Shown here: piece by piece, positions 1-8,183 of the stretch
Numbering within the stretch: position 1 is the first letter of the stretch
Layout: every line of letters starts with the position of its first letter
Translations under genes and position numbers: made by a program
Notes under the pieces: generated by a model
What the model was told of the DNA's origin: nothing
Database searches by the model: none
The model's input: only the letters and a program-made list of their open reading frames with translations
Origin: Paractinoplanes rishiriensis
GTDB lineage: Bacteria; Actinomycetota; Actinomycetes; Mycobacteriales; Micromonosporaceae
Assembly (NCBI RefSeq): GCF_016862375.1
Contig: NZ_BOMV01000005.1
Span: forward strand, 1-64,000
DNA: 64,000 nt
Direction: 5' to 3'

Positions 1-553
1 CGGGACCGAAGGCGGGCGGATCGAGCTGACCGTCCAGCGCCTGGACGACGGCGAGGTCTCCCCGTACCTGGTCGATGTCCTTGATCTTGGTGATCAGGTG
101 GAGCTGCGTGGTCCGGTCGGCGGCTGGTTCGTCTGGCGGGACAGGCAACCGGCTCCGGTGCTGCTGCTGGCCGGCGGCTCCGGCGTCGTGCCGCTGATGG
201 CGATGATCCGCGCCCGGGCCGAGGCCGGCGCCAAGCAGCCGTTCCGCCTGATCTACTCGGTGCGCACGCCGGCCGACCTGATCTACGCCGGCGAGCTGGC
301 CCGGCGGGTGCGCGACGACGGCGGCCTCGACGTGCATCTCGTCTACACCCGGGAAACCCCGGACGGGTGGCCCGCACCCGCCAAGCGGATCGACGTGGCC
401 ACGATCAACACGTACGGTTGGCCCGCGGACTTCGCGCCGGACTGCTACGTCTGCGGGCCGACCTCGTTCGTCGAGACGGCCGCCGACATCCTGGTGGCAC
501 TCGGGCACGACCCCAAGCGCATCCGGACGGAACGCTTCGGAGGCACCTCATGA
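1..553 (+). CDS. Ferredoxin-NADP reductase-like oxidoreductase, C-terminal part
   Basis: The gene enters from the left edge; about 184 residues are visible. The end of a flavin-binding barrel is followed by a nucleotide-binding Rossmann half with the glycine-rich LLAGGSGVVPLMAM stretch near visible residues 57-70, a CYVCGPTSFVE segment of the ferredoxin-NADP reductase fold and a terminal ERFG motif that packs against the flavin. The role is electron transfer between NAD(P)H and a partner oxidoreductase that must lie upstream. Its TGA overlaps the next ATG (ATGA), so the two are translationally coupled. The substrate partner cannot be seen; a sulfite- or molybdopterin-oxidase partner is possible but is inference. 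Confidence 0.8.
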   Translation, partial: GTEGGRIELTVQRLDDGEVSPYLVDVLDLGDQVELRGPVGGWFVWRDRQPAPVLLLAGGSGVVPLMAMIRARAEAGAKQPFRLIYSVRTPADLIYAGELARRVRDDGGLDVHLVYTRETPDGWPAPAKRIDVATINTYGWPADFAPDCYVCGPTSFVETAADILVALGHDPKRIRTERFGGTS

Positions 554-813
554 ACGAGCTCGACGGCAACGCGATGGCCGGCGACCTCCGCGAGATCTTC
601 GCGGTGGACGCCACCGCGGCCCGGTTCACCTGTGCCGGCTGCGGGCATGCCGACGCGGTCGCCACCCTGCGCCTGTGGGGGCACCAGATGGGCCGGGTCG
701 GCCGCTGCCCGCAGTGCGCCGACGTGATCCTGCTGCTGGTGCGCACCCCCGACCGGGTAGTCCTCGACCTGCGCGGCACCGTCCGCCTCGAACTGCCCCT
801 CGCGGGCTCCTGA
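550..813 (+). CDS. Small zinc-ribbon protein (DUF6510-like)
   Basis: An 87-residue protein with two CxxC pairs (Cys28/Cys31 and Cys53/Cys56) spaced like a zinc ribbon, followed by a hydrophobic beta-rich tail. The length and the FTCAGCG and CPQCADV motifs fit the DUF6510 family. It starts inside the stop codon of the upstream reductase, so it is probably an accessory of that redox system. The biochemical function is unknown. Zinc binding is inferred from the cysteines; no enzymatic motif is visible. Confidence 0.75.
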   Translation: MNELDGNAMAGDLREIFAVDATAARFTCAGCGHADAVATLRLWGHQMGRVGRCPQCADVILLLVRTPDRVVLDLRGTVRLELPLAGS

Positions 814-829
814 CCCGGCCCGGCATCCG

Positions 830-2515
830 GTGGACGACGACCTGCTGACCGAGCTCGCCCCGGATGACTGCGCCGCGATCCGGGCCGCTCAGGACGACGT
901 GGTCCGCACCCCGCTGGACCGCCTGCTGATCGTGCGCGGCGGCCCGGGCACCGGCAAGACGCTGACCGCGCTGCGCCGGGTGGCCTGGCTGATCGACGAG
1001 GGCCTGGACGACGCTGACGCGCTGGTGGTCGGCCCGTCGCCGGCGTTCGCCCGGTACACCGAGGACCGGCTCAGCGGCTGGGGCTACGACGGCGTGGTGC
1101 ACCACCCGGTGCACGAACTGCTGCCCGCGGTGGGCGGTGTCCGCGACGAGGCCCCGCACGTCACCCGGCTCAAGGGCGAGGCCCGGATGGCCGGCCTGCT
1201 GTCCCGCGCCCTCGGCGGGTACCGCAACCGGGTGCCGTCCGACCTGCCGGCGACGATCTGGGTGGACGGCCGCGAGGTGAAACTCGACCAGGTCGCCCTC
1301 CAGCGGGTGATCACCACGGCGCTGGCCAGCGAGGCCCCGGCCGGTGACCGGCGGCGCATCCTGCGCGCGGTGCTGGCCGCCGGCAGCGAAGACCCGCGGC
1401 TGATACTGGAGGCCGCCGACCTGCTGGCCGATCAGCTGTGGCCGCCGTTCGAGCCGACCGCCTTCCTGCGCGACCTGTTCGGATCGCGGCACCTGCTGGA
1501 GGCCGCCGGCGGTGGCGAGTTCACCGACCGCGAGGTCGACGCGCTGTACCGGCTGGCCGCCGAGGACCCCGCGTTCGAGGTGTGGAGCGAGGCTGACCTG
1601 CCGCTGCTGGACGAGGCCGACCACCTGGTCAACGGCGACCCGAAGGGGTATGCGCACGTGGTGGTCGACGAGGCGCAGGACCTCTCCCCGATGGAGCTGC
1701 GCGCGGTGTGCCGGCGGGCGGCCACCGGCTCGATGACGATCGTCGGCGACATCGCCCAGTCCACCGGCCCGTGGGCCCGCGACGACTGGCACGACCTGGT
1801 CGCCCAGTTGCCGGTCACGATGGCGCACGAGCACCGCGAGCTGTCCTGGGGCTACCGGGTGCCGCGCCAGATCTTCGAGCTGGCCGCCGAGTTGCTGCCG
1901 ATGGCCGCGCCGAGCGTCGAGGCACCGACGCCGGTACGCCTGGGCCCGGCCGACCCGGTGCTGCTGCCGGCCGGCACCGCGGACCGGGCCCAGCTGGTGG
2001 TGCACGCCGCCGCCCAGCACGAGGCCGCCGGCCGGGCCGTCGCGGTGATCTGCCCGGCCCGCTGGCGGGACGAGATCGAGGCCCTGCTGGACGACGAAAA
2101 TGTGCCGTGGCGCCCGGCCGGCGACGAGTTCGGCCCCGGGATCGTGCTGGTCGGCCCGCACGAGGCCAAGGGGCTGGAGTTCGACGCCGTGGTGGTGGTG
2201 GAGCCCGGGCACATCCTCGACGACGACCCGCGCGGGCACCGGCTGCTCTACATCGCGCTGACCCGGGCCACCGGGCACCTGCACCTGGTGGGCGCGGCCG
2301 AGGACCTCCCGATGGACTTCGGCATGCTGCCGTCGCCGGTCGAGACGCCGCCGGCCCCGCCGCTGCCGGCACCGGAGCCCGAGCTGGCACCCGGCGTCAC
2401 CGAGAACATCGACATGGTGGTGCAGTCCCTGGCCGAGACGCTGCTGGGCAACCTGAGCCCGGAGCTGTGGCCGATCGCCCTGCGCCGCCTGGAACAGCTG
2501 ATCAGTCCGGACTAG
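830..2515 (+). CDS. HelD-like superfamily 1 ATPase/helicase
   Basis: A 561-residue protein from a GTG start, 16 bp after the previous gene. Walker A GGPGTGKT lies at residues 37-44 and Walker B VVVDEAQD near 277-284, followed by a VGDIAQS segment (motif III-like). The C-terminal half carries the UvrD/HelD signatures HEAKGLEFDAVVVV and RLLYIALTRAT. HelD proteins remove RNA polymerase from stalled complexes or act on DNA. This one lacks most of the long N-terminal coiled coil of the usual HelD of about 700 residues, so it is a short variant. Whether it acts on RNA polymerase or DNA cannot be told from sequence. Confidence 0.8.
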   Translation: MDDDLLTELAPDDCAAIRAAQDDVVRTPLDRLLIVRGGPGTGKTLTALRRVAWLIDEGLDDADALVVGPSPAFARYTEDRLSGWGYDGVVHHPVHELLPAVGGVRDEAPHVTRLKGEARMAGLLSRALGGYRNRVPSDLPATIWVDGREVKLDQVALQRVITTALASEAPAGDRRRILRAVLAAGSEDPRLILEAADLLADQLWPPFEPTAFLRDLFGSRHLLEAAGGGEFTDREVDALYRLAAEDPAFEVWSEADLPLLDEADHLVNGDPKGYAHVVVDEAQDLSPMELRAVCRRAATGSMTIVGDIAQSTGPWARDDWHDLVAQLPVTMAHEHRELSWGYRVPRQIFELAAELLPMAAPSVEAPTPVRLGPADPVLLPAGTADRAQLVVHAAAQHEAAGRAVAVICPARWRDEIEALLDDENVPWRPAGDEFGPGIVLVGPHEAKGLEFDAVVVVEPGHILDDDPRGHRLLYIALTRATGHLHLVGAAEDLPMDFGMLPSPVETPPAPPLPAPEPELAPGVTENIDMVVQSLAETLLGNLSPELWPIALRRLEQLISPD

Positions 2516-2898
2516 GCGCGGAAGCCCCCGCGGAGGCGCTGGGTCAGCGAGACCGACGGCCGGGGCGGCGGCACCACCGGCGCGGGCCGCGGCCGGGCCG
2601 GGATCGAGCGGCCGACCGGGCGGTCGTAGTCGGCGGTGGCGATGGCCTCGACGATCTGCCCGTCGCCGAAGTTCTCCGATTCGGGTATCGACGGAACGAA
2701 GCCGACCAGGATGCCGTTGCGCATGATCTGCGCCTCCAGGCCCGCGGTGCCGTCGTTGTCCCAGATCGCCTCGCGCCCGTCCGGGAGCATGACCCGGATG
2801 CCGTACTGCGTGACTCCCGCCTGGGGCAGTTTCACGTGGGCGAAGACGTTGCGCGCCCGCAAAGTGTCGACGACTCGACGTGCCCGTTCTTCTTCCAT
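2512..2898 (-). CDS. Hypothetical protein, 128 aa
   Basis: Convergent with the helicase, overlapping its last bases. The ATG at 2898 is preferred because the upstream in-frame extension runs through AT-rich intergenic sequence. The N-terminal part resembles an amphipathic alpha/beta domain (MEEERARRVVDTLRAR). A mid-section with VMLPDGREAIWDND suggests a small beta fold, and the last 35 residues are proline- and arginine-rich and probably disordered. No family is recognised, no signal peptide is seen, and the start has only a weak ribosome-binding site. Confidence 0.6.
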   Translation of the reverse strand: MEEERARRVVDTLRARNVFAHVKLPQAGVTQYGIRVMLPDGREAIWDNDGTAGLEAQIMRNGILVGFVPSIPESENFGDGQIVEAIATADYDRPVGRSIPARPRPAPVVPPPRPSVSLTQRLRGGFRA

Positions 2899-2989
2899 GC
2901 GAAAACGGTAGTGGTCCTGCCTGTGGGCAGCCTGAATGACGTCTGTGCCGCCAGTTAAAGTAAGATCACGCAAAGCGCATGAAACGTAA

Positions 2990-3008
2990 CTGCATGTCAT
3001 TCATGCAG
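2990..3008. promoter_or_regulatory. Inverted repeat in the divergent promoter region
   Basis: CTGCATG, 5-base spacer, CATGCAG: perfect 7-bp arms in an AT-rich stretch between the hypothetical gene reading left and the lipase reading right. It could be an operator for either gene. No regulator is assigned. Confidence 0.35.
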
Positions 3009-3135
3009 GTGATATTGATGGATGTTACTTCTTCGTAATGGGATTGTCACGGTGTTTCTTTTCCCAGCCCCTTGACTTACTTTGCGGTAACCGGAGCGCT
3101 TCGGCTTCCTCTCCCCCACGGACCGGAGGCCACCG

Positions 3136-3939
3136 ATGAGCAGGCGCCATTTCACCCTCGGCTGCGTCGTCACCACCACCCTGCTCTCCCTGGCGATCGC
3201 GACCCCCGCCGCCGCGACCGCCACCACCCTCGCCGACGTCGACTATGCGGCACTCGGCGACTCCTACTCCTCGGGCGTCGGGGCGCCCGGACAGACCGGG
3301 AGCTGCCTGCGCAGCCCGTACGGATACGCCGCCCTGTGGGCCGCGCGCAACAATCCCACCTCGTTCACCAACCTGACCTGCGGCGGCGCCGTCACCGGCG
3401 ACGTCCTCAGCCGGCAGGTCCCGCAACTGCCCAGCGGGGCCGACCTGATCAGCATCACCATCGGCGGCAACGACGCGGGCTTCGCGCCCACGGTGCTGAC
3501 CTGCCAGTTCGCCAGCGACGCCGAGTGCCAGCGGACCGTCGCCGAGGCCGAGACCGACATCGGCGCCACGCTCGGCGGCAAGCTCGACAACACGTACGCG
3601 GCCATCAAGCGCAAGGCCCCGGACGCGCAAGTGATCGTCCTGGGTTATCCGCTGCTGTTCGACACCGCGTCGGCCAGTTGCGGGGCCGGCATGAGCCTGG
3701 CCAAGAGGCGGGCGCTCAACCACGGCGCGCAGGTGCTCAACGACCTGATCAAGGCGCGCGTCGAGGCGGCCGGGCTGACCTTCTCCGACGTCCGCGACGA
3801 GTTCGCCGGCCACGGGATCTGCGCGTCCGGCGCGTACCTCAACGGCCTGACGATTCTCCCGCCGCAGAACTCCTTCCACCCCAACCGCAACGGATACACG
3901 TACGGCTATCTCCCAGCCATGATCGACGCGCTCGGCTGA
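3136..3939 (+). CDS. Secreted SGNH/GDSL-family lipase/esterase
   Basis: A 267-residue exported hydrolase. Signal peptide at residues 1-27 (basic start, hydrophobic core, AAA cleavage region). The SGNH blocks follow in order: block I with the nucleophile in LGDSYSSG, a conserved Gly in TCGGAVT, block III in IGGNDAGF, and a C-terminal SFHPNRNGY segment supplying the catalytic His, as in Streptomyces secreted lipases. Several paired cysteines suggest disulfides. A good ribosome-binding site (GGAGG) precedes the ATG. It probably hydrolyses lipid or other esters outside the cell; the substrate is not deducible. It is a single-gene unit ended by the hairpin just downstream. Confidence 0.88.
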   Translation: MSRRHFTLGCVVTTTLLSLAIATPAAATATTLADVDYAALGDSYSSGVGAPGQTGSCLRSPYGYAALWAARNNPTSFTNLTCGGAVTGDVLSRQVPQLPSGADLISITIGGNDAGFAPTVLTCQFASDAECQRTVAEAETDIGATLGGKLDNTYAAIKRKAPDAQVIVLGYPLLFDTASASCGAGMSLAKRRALNHGAQVLNDLIKARVEAAGLTFSDVRDEFAGHGICASGAYLNGLTILPPQNSFHPNRNGYTYGYLPAMIDALG

Positions 3940-3943
3940 CGCG

Positions 3944-3972
3944 GCGGCCCGGCGTCACGGACGCCGGGCCGC
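3944..3972 (+). terminator. Hairpin terminator after the SGNH lipase
   Basis: A perfect 12-bp GC-rich stem (left arm GCGGCCCGGCGT) with a 5-base loop starts 4 bp after the stop codon and is followed by short T runs. Confidence 0.7.
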
Positions 3973-4035
3973 ACACCCGTTTTGCACCTTTTTCGGGACC
4001 GCGCGATCGCCCGCGCTTTGGCAGTATCTCCACCC

Positions 4036-4437
4036 ATGGTTCGCCTCTACGCGCTGCTCGCCCTCGCCAATCTGGCGCTGCTCGTGATCGCCCTGATCGA
4101 CTGCCTGACGGCCGACGAGGGCGCGATCCGGGCCCTGCCCCGGGTGCCCTGGGTGTTCATCATCCTGCTGTTCTCCCCGGTGGGCGCGATCGCGTGGTTC
4201 GTGGCCGGCCGCCCCGCGCCGACCGCCAGGCTGAGCAACGGCACGGTCTGGCGTCCCGGCAGCGGCTTCCCGGAGAGCCAGCGCCCGAGGCAGCAGTCGG
4301 TGGCCCCCGACGACAACCCCGAGTTCCTGCGCGGCCTGGCCGAGTCGCTGCGCGAGGACGAGAGCATGATGAACAAGTGGGAAGCCGACCTGCGCCGCCG
4401 CGAGGAGGAGTTGCGCCGCAAGGAGCAGCCGGAGTAA
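4036..4437 (+). CDS. Small membrane protein with PLDc_N domain
   Basis: A 133-residue protein with two N-terminal membrane segments (about residues 3-24 and 37-56) connected by LTADEGAIRALPRVPW. This is the PLDc_N (cardiolipin-synthase N-terminal) pattern without a catalytic phospholipase D part. The C-terminal third is charged and helical (ESLREDESMMNKWEADLRRR), probably a cytoplasmic coiled coil. The ATG at 4036 begins exactly at the first membrane helix. The role is unknown, probably an envelope protein. Confidence 0.7.
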   Translation: MVRLYALLALANLALLVIALIDCLTADEGAIRALPRVPWVFIILLFSPVGAIAWFVAGRPAPTARLSNGTVWRPGSGFPESQRPRQQSVAPDDNPEFLRGLAESLREDESMMNKWEADLRRREEELRRKEQPE

Positions 4438-4487
4438 CGGTCCGCTCGGTTCCGGCCGCGTCGGCCCGCTTCACGCTCTTCCCGTCG

Positions 4488-5498
4488 ATGGGCGAATATC
4501 CGGCCTACGACGACCGGGTCTACGACGCCTTCGACGCCACCGACGACCGCTGCCGCGCCTACCGGCAGGCCATCCGCGCGGCAGCGCCCGGCCGGGTGGT
4601 GCTCGACATCGGCACCGGCCGCGACGCGCTGTGGGCGATCGAGGCGGCCCGGGCCGGCGCGCGGCACGTCTACGCGATCGAGGCGGATCATCGGGCCGCG
4701 AGGCACGCCCGGCAGGCGGTGGCATCGGCCGGCCTGGGCGATCAGGTCACGATCCTGCCGGGCTGGTCCACCGAGCAGACCTTGCCCGTACGGGTGGAAG
4801 TCTGCGTCTCCGAAATAGCCGGCAACATAGCGTCCGCCGAGGGCGCCATCCCCGTCCTCAACGACGCCCGCCGTCGCCTGGCCACACCCGGCTGCGTCTG
4901 GATCCCGTTCCGCATGCAAACCTGGGCCGCGGCCGTCTCCCTGCCCTCGCTGGCCTTGGCCGAGGAGTCCCTGCCGTACCTGCACAGCGTCTTCACCCAC
5001 GCCGGCGCCCCGTTCGACCTGCGCCTGTGCCTGGCCGGCCCGGCGCACGAGGCCATCATCTCCACCGCCGCCGCGGTGGAGTCGGTGCCGTTCACCGACT
5101 TCGCGGCCCCCGGCGACTCCCGCTACGCCGACCTGCGGGTGGAGGTCCCGTCCACGATGACCGGCCTGCTGCTGTGGACCCGCCTGGCCCTAACCGCCGC
5201 GGGCGGCCGCGAGGTGGACACCCTGACCAGCGACACCCGAGGCTGGGCACCGGTGCTGGCGCCACTCCCGCCGACCCAGCTAGACCCCGGCACCTCACTG
5301 AGGGTCCGTTTCACCCGCCGCACCGGCACCGACGGCCTGCACCCCGACTACGAACTGACGCTCAACGACCTGCCGCCCTGGCACAGCCCGCACCGCGGCG
5401 CCCCGTTCCGAGCCACCCCGTTCTATCAAGACCTGTTCAGCGGGGACGGCACCCGGACGGCCGCCATCCCGGCCGCGGCGGCCGCTCGCATGCCGTAG
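4488..5498 (+). CDS. PRMT-like SAM-dependent methyltransferase
   Basis: A 336-residue protein with a class I methyltransferase fold. Motif I is VLDIGTGRDALWAIEAA, an acidic residue for the SAM ribose lies in YAIEAD, and VSEIAGNIAS corresponds to the post-II region of protein-arginine-methyltransferase-like enzymes. A beta-barrel-like C-terminal half follows. The ATG at 4488 is chosen because the reading frame upstream overlaps the PLDc_N gene. The substrate is unknown; bacterial relatives often modify peptides or small metabolites. The last 73 bp overlap the convergent HAD gene, so the true C-terminus is less certain than the rest. Confidence 0.7.
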   Translation: MGEYPAYDDRVYDAFDATDDRCRAYRQAIRAAAPGRVVLDIGTGRDALWAIEAARAGARHVYAIEADHRAARHARQAVASAGLGDQVTILPGWSTEQTLPVRVEVCVSEIAGNIASAEGAIPVLNDARRRLATPGCVWIPFRMQTWAAAVSLPSLALAEESLPYLHSVFTHAGAPFDLRLCLAGPAHEAIISTAAAVESVPFTDFAAPGDSRYADLRVEVPSTMTGLLLWTRLALTAAGGREVDTLTSDTRGWAPVLAPLPPTQLDPGTSLRVRFTRRTGTDGLHPDYELTLNDLPPWHSPHRGAPFRATPFYQDLFSGDGTRTAAIPAAAAARMP

Positions 5499-6019
5499 TC
5501 GGTGTCCTCGAAGACCAGGCAGCGGTCCGGGGCCACGCCCAGCTTGGACGCGGCCAGCAGGAAGCACTCCGGCTCCGGCTTGCCCAGCGTGTAGTCGCCG
5601 GCGCAGACCATCACGTCGAACCGGTCCAGCAGGCCCAGCGCGGTCAGCGAGGCCGTCACCGACGCGCGGGTGCTGCCGGAGACCACCGCGAACGGCACCC
5701 GGCCGTACGCGTCCTCGATGTGGGCCAGCACCCCGGGCACCGCCTTGACCTGCGGCAACATCTCGTGGAACGTGCGCTCCTGGAGCGCCGCCACCTCGGC
5801 CACCGGCATGGTCAGGCCCTGCTGGGAGTTCAGGTCGGTCACGATGTCGACGATCGGGCGGCCGCCCCAGGCGTAGAACTGCTCCTCGGTGAAGTCGGCG
5901 CCCCAGGTCGCCAGCGTCTGCCGCCAGGCCACGAAGTGCACCGGCATCGAGTCGGCGATGGTGCCGTCGCAGTCGAACAGGTACGCGTCGAAGATGCCCT
6001 CGGGCAGCGGCAAGATCAC
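5426..6019 (-). CDS. HAD-superfamily phosphatase (beta-phosphoglucomutase-like)
   Basis: A 197-residue protein. HAD motif I is FDCDGTIADS (both catalytic Asp present), motif II lies in VVSGSTRAS, motif III is the Lys of LGKPEPE, and motif IV is FEDTDYGMRAA. A helical cap of the phosphoglucomutase/phosphatase type lies between motifs I and II. It probably acts on a sugar phosphate. The GTG start overlaps the stop of the upstream LacI-type gene (GTGA), so the two are co-translated. Substrate unknown. Confidence 0.82.
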   Translation of the reverse strand: MILPLPEGIFDAYLFDCDGTIADSMPVHFVAWRQTLATWGADFTEEQFYAWGGRPIVDIVTDLNSQQGLTMPVAEVAALQERTFHEMLPQVKAVPGVLAHIEDAYGRVPFAVVSGSTRASVTASLTALGLLDRFDVMVCAGDYTLGKPEPECFLLAASKLGVAPDRCLVFEDTDYGMRAAAAAGMAAVRVPSPLNRS

Positions 6020-6870
6020 CAGGCAACGGTAACGGCGGGGGCCGGACCGGTGCTTCCCCGCTGGCGGATGCGGATCGGCGGGGCCGTGTAGACGCGGTGC
6101 GGCGCGCCGGCCAGCGCGTCCAGCACCGCGGCGCCGACCGTGACGCCGTGCTCGTGCACATCGATCGACAGCGCCGACAGCGGCGGCACGGCCAGCTCGC
6201 ACAGCGCCGAGTCGTCGCAGGCCAGCAGGCTCACCTGGCCGGGAACGTCGACGCCGGACCGGACCAGTTCCTCCTCGGCGGCCACCGCCATCACGTCGTT
6301 GTCGAAGACGATCGCGGTGGGTGCGCCGGCGCCGGCCAGCAACTTCCGGGTGGCCCGTACGCCCGACTCCGCGCTGTAGTCGGCCTCGACGATCCGGACA
6401 TCGACGTGCAGCCGCTTACCGGTCGCCCGCATGGCCGCGGTCCGCTCGGCGGTGTGCGCCAGTTCGACCGGGCCGCTCACCCGCCCGATGGCCCGGTGAC
6501 CCAACTCGCCGAGCAGCCGCATGGCCGCGTCGATCGCGCCGGCGTTGTCGGCCACCACGCTGCTGAGCGCGGCCGGACCGGAGTATCGCCCGGCGAGCAC
6601 CGCGGGCAGCCCGAGCCGTTCCAGCCGGGCCGGACGGACGTCGTCGCGCACCAGATTGACCACCACAACAGCGTCGACCGTACGCTCGGCCGCCCAGCGC
6701 TCGTAGGTGGCCAACTCGGCCTCGAGGTCTTCGACGGTCAGCAGCAGCACCGTGCCGCCGGCCGGGCCGAGCACCTCCTCCATGCCGGCGACCAGCTCGA
6801 TGAAGAACGGCTCGACGCCGACCCGGGGCGCGCTGGCGGTGAGCACGAGACCGATCATTGTGTCGGACAT
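6016..6870 (-). CDS. LacI-type sugar-sensing protein lacking the DNA-binding domain
   Basis: A 284-residue protein that begins directly with the first strand of a periplasmic-binding-protein fold (IGLVLTASAPRVGVEPFF) and continues through the typical LacI core: ADNAGAIDAAMRLLGELGHR, IVFDNDVMAVAAEEEL and VSLLACDDS. LacI regulators carry about 60 HTH residues before this point. Here they are absent, and the adjacent upstream DNA is the start of the divergent ROK gene, so there is no room for them. The ATG at 6870 is used; an in-frame TTG at 6900 would add only 10 residues. It is coupled by GTGA to the HAD phosphatase. It may be a cytoplasmic sugar sensor working through another regulator, or a degraded repressor. 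Confidence 0.75.
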   Translation of the reverse strand: MSDTMIGLVLTASAPRVGVEPFFIELVAGMEEVLGPAGGTVLLLTVEDLEAELATYERWAAERTVDAVVVVNLVRDDVRPARLERLGLPAVLAGRYSGPAALSSVVADNAGAIDAAMRLLGELGHRAIGRVSGPVELAHTAERTAAMRATGKRLHVDVRIVEADYSAESGVRATRKLLAGAGAPTAIVFDNDVMAVAAEEELVRSGVDVPGQVSLLACDDSALCELAVPPLSALSIDVHEHGVTVGAAVLDALAGAPHRVYTAPPIRIRQRGSTGPAPAVTVAW

Positions 6871-6929
6871 CCCGCGAACGCTCCCGTCACCGCTGCTCAA
6901 GGGCCTGATCGATCCATTATCTTAAGCGG

Positions 6930-8084
6930 GTGAATGAAGGTGTCAACGCGGGACGTGGGCGCCGTGCGGGGGCGCGCGAGGCGATTCTGACCGCGATCCG
7001 CACCGCCGAACCGCTCAGCCGGGTGGAACTGGCCGGCATCACCGGTCTGACCGAGGCGTCGGTCTCCACCACGGTCCGGCGACTGCTGGACGAGGGTCTG
7101 GTGGTCGAGACCGGGCGGGCGCCGACCGGCGGCAAGCCCCGGGTGCTGCTGCGGCTCGACCCGGCAGCCCGGATCGCGGTGGGCGTGCACCTCGACGACG
7201 ACGTCACCACGTACGTGCTCACCGGGCAGACCGGCGGCATCATCTCGCGGATGAACCGGCCCGCCCCGCACCACACCGACCCGGACGCGGTGGTGCGCCG
7301 CCTGGTCGCCGACATCGGCGGCCTGGTGGCCGGCTCCGGCATCGACCGGGCGCGCTGCCTCGGCATCGGCCTGGTGCAGCCGGGCCCCGCCGCACGGCAC
7401 GACCTGGACCGGCGGCTGGCGCAAGCGACCGGCTGGCCGGTGCTGCTCGAGAACGACGCCACCGCGGCCGCCGTCGGCGAATACTGGGTGGCCCGGGTCG
7501 GCGCCGCCCGCCCGTTCGCGGCCCTCTACATGGGCAGCGGCCTGGGCGCCGGCATCGTGCTGGACGGCCAGGCGCTGCGCGGCCGGCACGCGAACGCCGG
7601 CGAGTTCGGCCACCTGTGCCTCCAGTTCGACGGTCCACCGTGCTGGTGCGGCAGCCGCGGCTGCGTCGAGGCGCTGGCCGGCCCGCAGGTGGTGGTGGAC
7701 GCGGCCCTGGCCGATCCGGCGGCCGCGGCCGAGGCCGGGTTGGACGCCGGTGCGCGGCGCAGCACCATCGAGGAGTTCACCGCGGTGGCCCGGGCCGCAC
7801 GATCCGGGGCGCCCGGCTGCCGCGCGCTGCTGGAGCGCTCCGCCCGGCTGGTCGCGGCCGCCGCCGAGTCGGTGGTCAACCTGCTCGACGTCGACCTGCT
7901 GGTGCTCACCGGGCCGGGGTTCGCGGCAGCGTCCTTCGTGTACGGACCGGCGATCTCGTCGCGGCTGGCGGCGGCCGACGCGCGTACCTGGCACCGCTCT
8001 GTCTCCGTGACGGTATCGCTCGCCGCACCCACCGCCTCGGCCACCGGCGCCGCCGCGCTGGTGCTGCAGTCGACCCTTTCTTAG
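6930..8084 (+). CDS. ROK-family transcriptional regulator / sugar kinase-like protein
   Basis: A 384-residue protein from GTG. A winged HTH occupies residues 15-75 (SRVELAGITGLTEASVSTTVRRL). It is followed by an actin-like ROK kinase fold with the ATP/sugar segment NDATAAAVGEY, YMGSGLGAGIVLDG, the sugar-binding GEFGHL, and the zinc motif CWCGSRGCVEAL typical of ROK proteins. The position beside a LacI-like sensor and upstream of a cellulase operon suggests it controls polysaccharide use in response to a sugar. It is divergent from the LacI-like gene with only 59 bp between the start codons. Confidence 0.88.
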   Translation: MNEGVNAGRGRRAGAREAILTAIRTAEPLSRVELAGITGLTEASVSTTVRRLLDEGLVVETGRAPTGGKPRVLLRLDPAARIAVGVHLDDDVTTYVLTGQTGGIISRMNRPAPHHTDPDAVVRRLVADIGGLVAGSGIDRARCLGIGLVQPGPAARHDLDRRLAQATGWPVLLENDATAAAVGEYWVARVGAARPFAALYMGSGLGAGIVLDGQALRGRHANAGEFGHLCLQFDGPPCWCGSRGCVEALAGPQVVVDAALADPAAAAEAGLDAGARRSTIEEFTAVARAARSGAPGCRALLERSARLVAAAAESVVNLLDVDLLVLTGPGFAAASFVYGPAISSRLAAADARTWHRSVSVTVSLAAPTASATGAAALVLQSTLS

Positions 8085-8130
8085 GCTGCCTAAGTTTCTG
8101 ACCCCCAAATCTTGACTTGCCTAAGAAAGG
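8075..8130. promoter_or_regulatory. Long-armed inverted repeat with three CCTAAG half-sites before the cellulase
   Basis: CCTTTCTTAGG (8075-8085, covering the ROK stop codon) and CCTAAGAAAGG (8120-8130) are perfect 11-bp inverted copies. A third CCTAAG at 8089-8094 makes the local palindrome CTTAGG-CTG-CCTAAG. It is a candidate ROK-regulator operator controlling the following cellulase; the assignment to the ROK protein is inference from adjacency. Confidence 0.5.
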
Positions 8131-8139
8131 TGCTCACGC

Positions 8140-8153
8140 TGGGAGCGCTCCCA
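8140..8153. promoter_or_regulatory. CebR-type operator (TGGGAGCGCTCCCA)
   Basis: A perfect 14-bp palindrome identical to the operator recognised in Streptomyces by the cellobiose-responsive LacI regulator CebR. It lies 31 bp upstream of the cellulase ATG, where a repressor would block transcription or leader synthesis. No complete CebR gene lies in this window. Confidence 0.85.
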
Positions 8154-8183
8154 AATATCGATGAGCGTGAGAGGAGAGCCCCG

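Noticed and set aside
3072..5498. An 808-codon plus-strand gene over the SGNH lipase and PLDc_N genes
   Set aside because: Only the part from 4488 has methyltransferase motifs; upstream it is an off-frame reading of two well-defined genes and the terminator.
6016..6930. Frameshifted LacI gene with its HTH in another frame
   Set aside because: All three minus-strand frames upstream of 6870 run directly into the ROK promoter and start; no HTH-like sequence is present.
7829..7840. GGAGCGCTCC inside the ROK gene as another CebR box
   Set aside because: It lacks the flanking T-G and C-A of the 14-bp consensus and lies within coding sequence for LERSA; probably chance.
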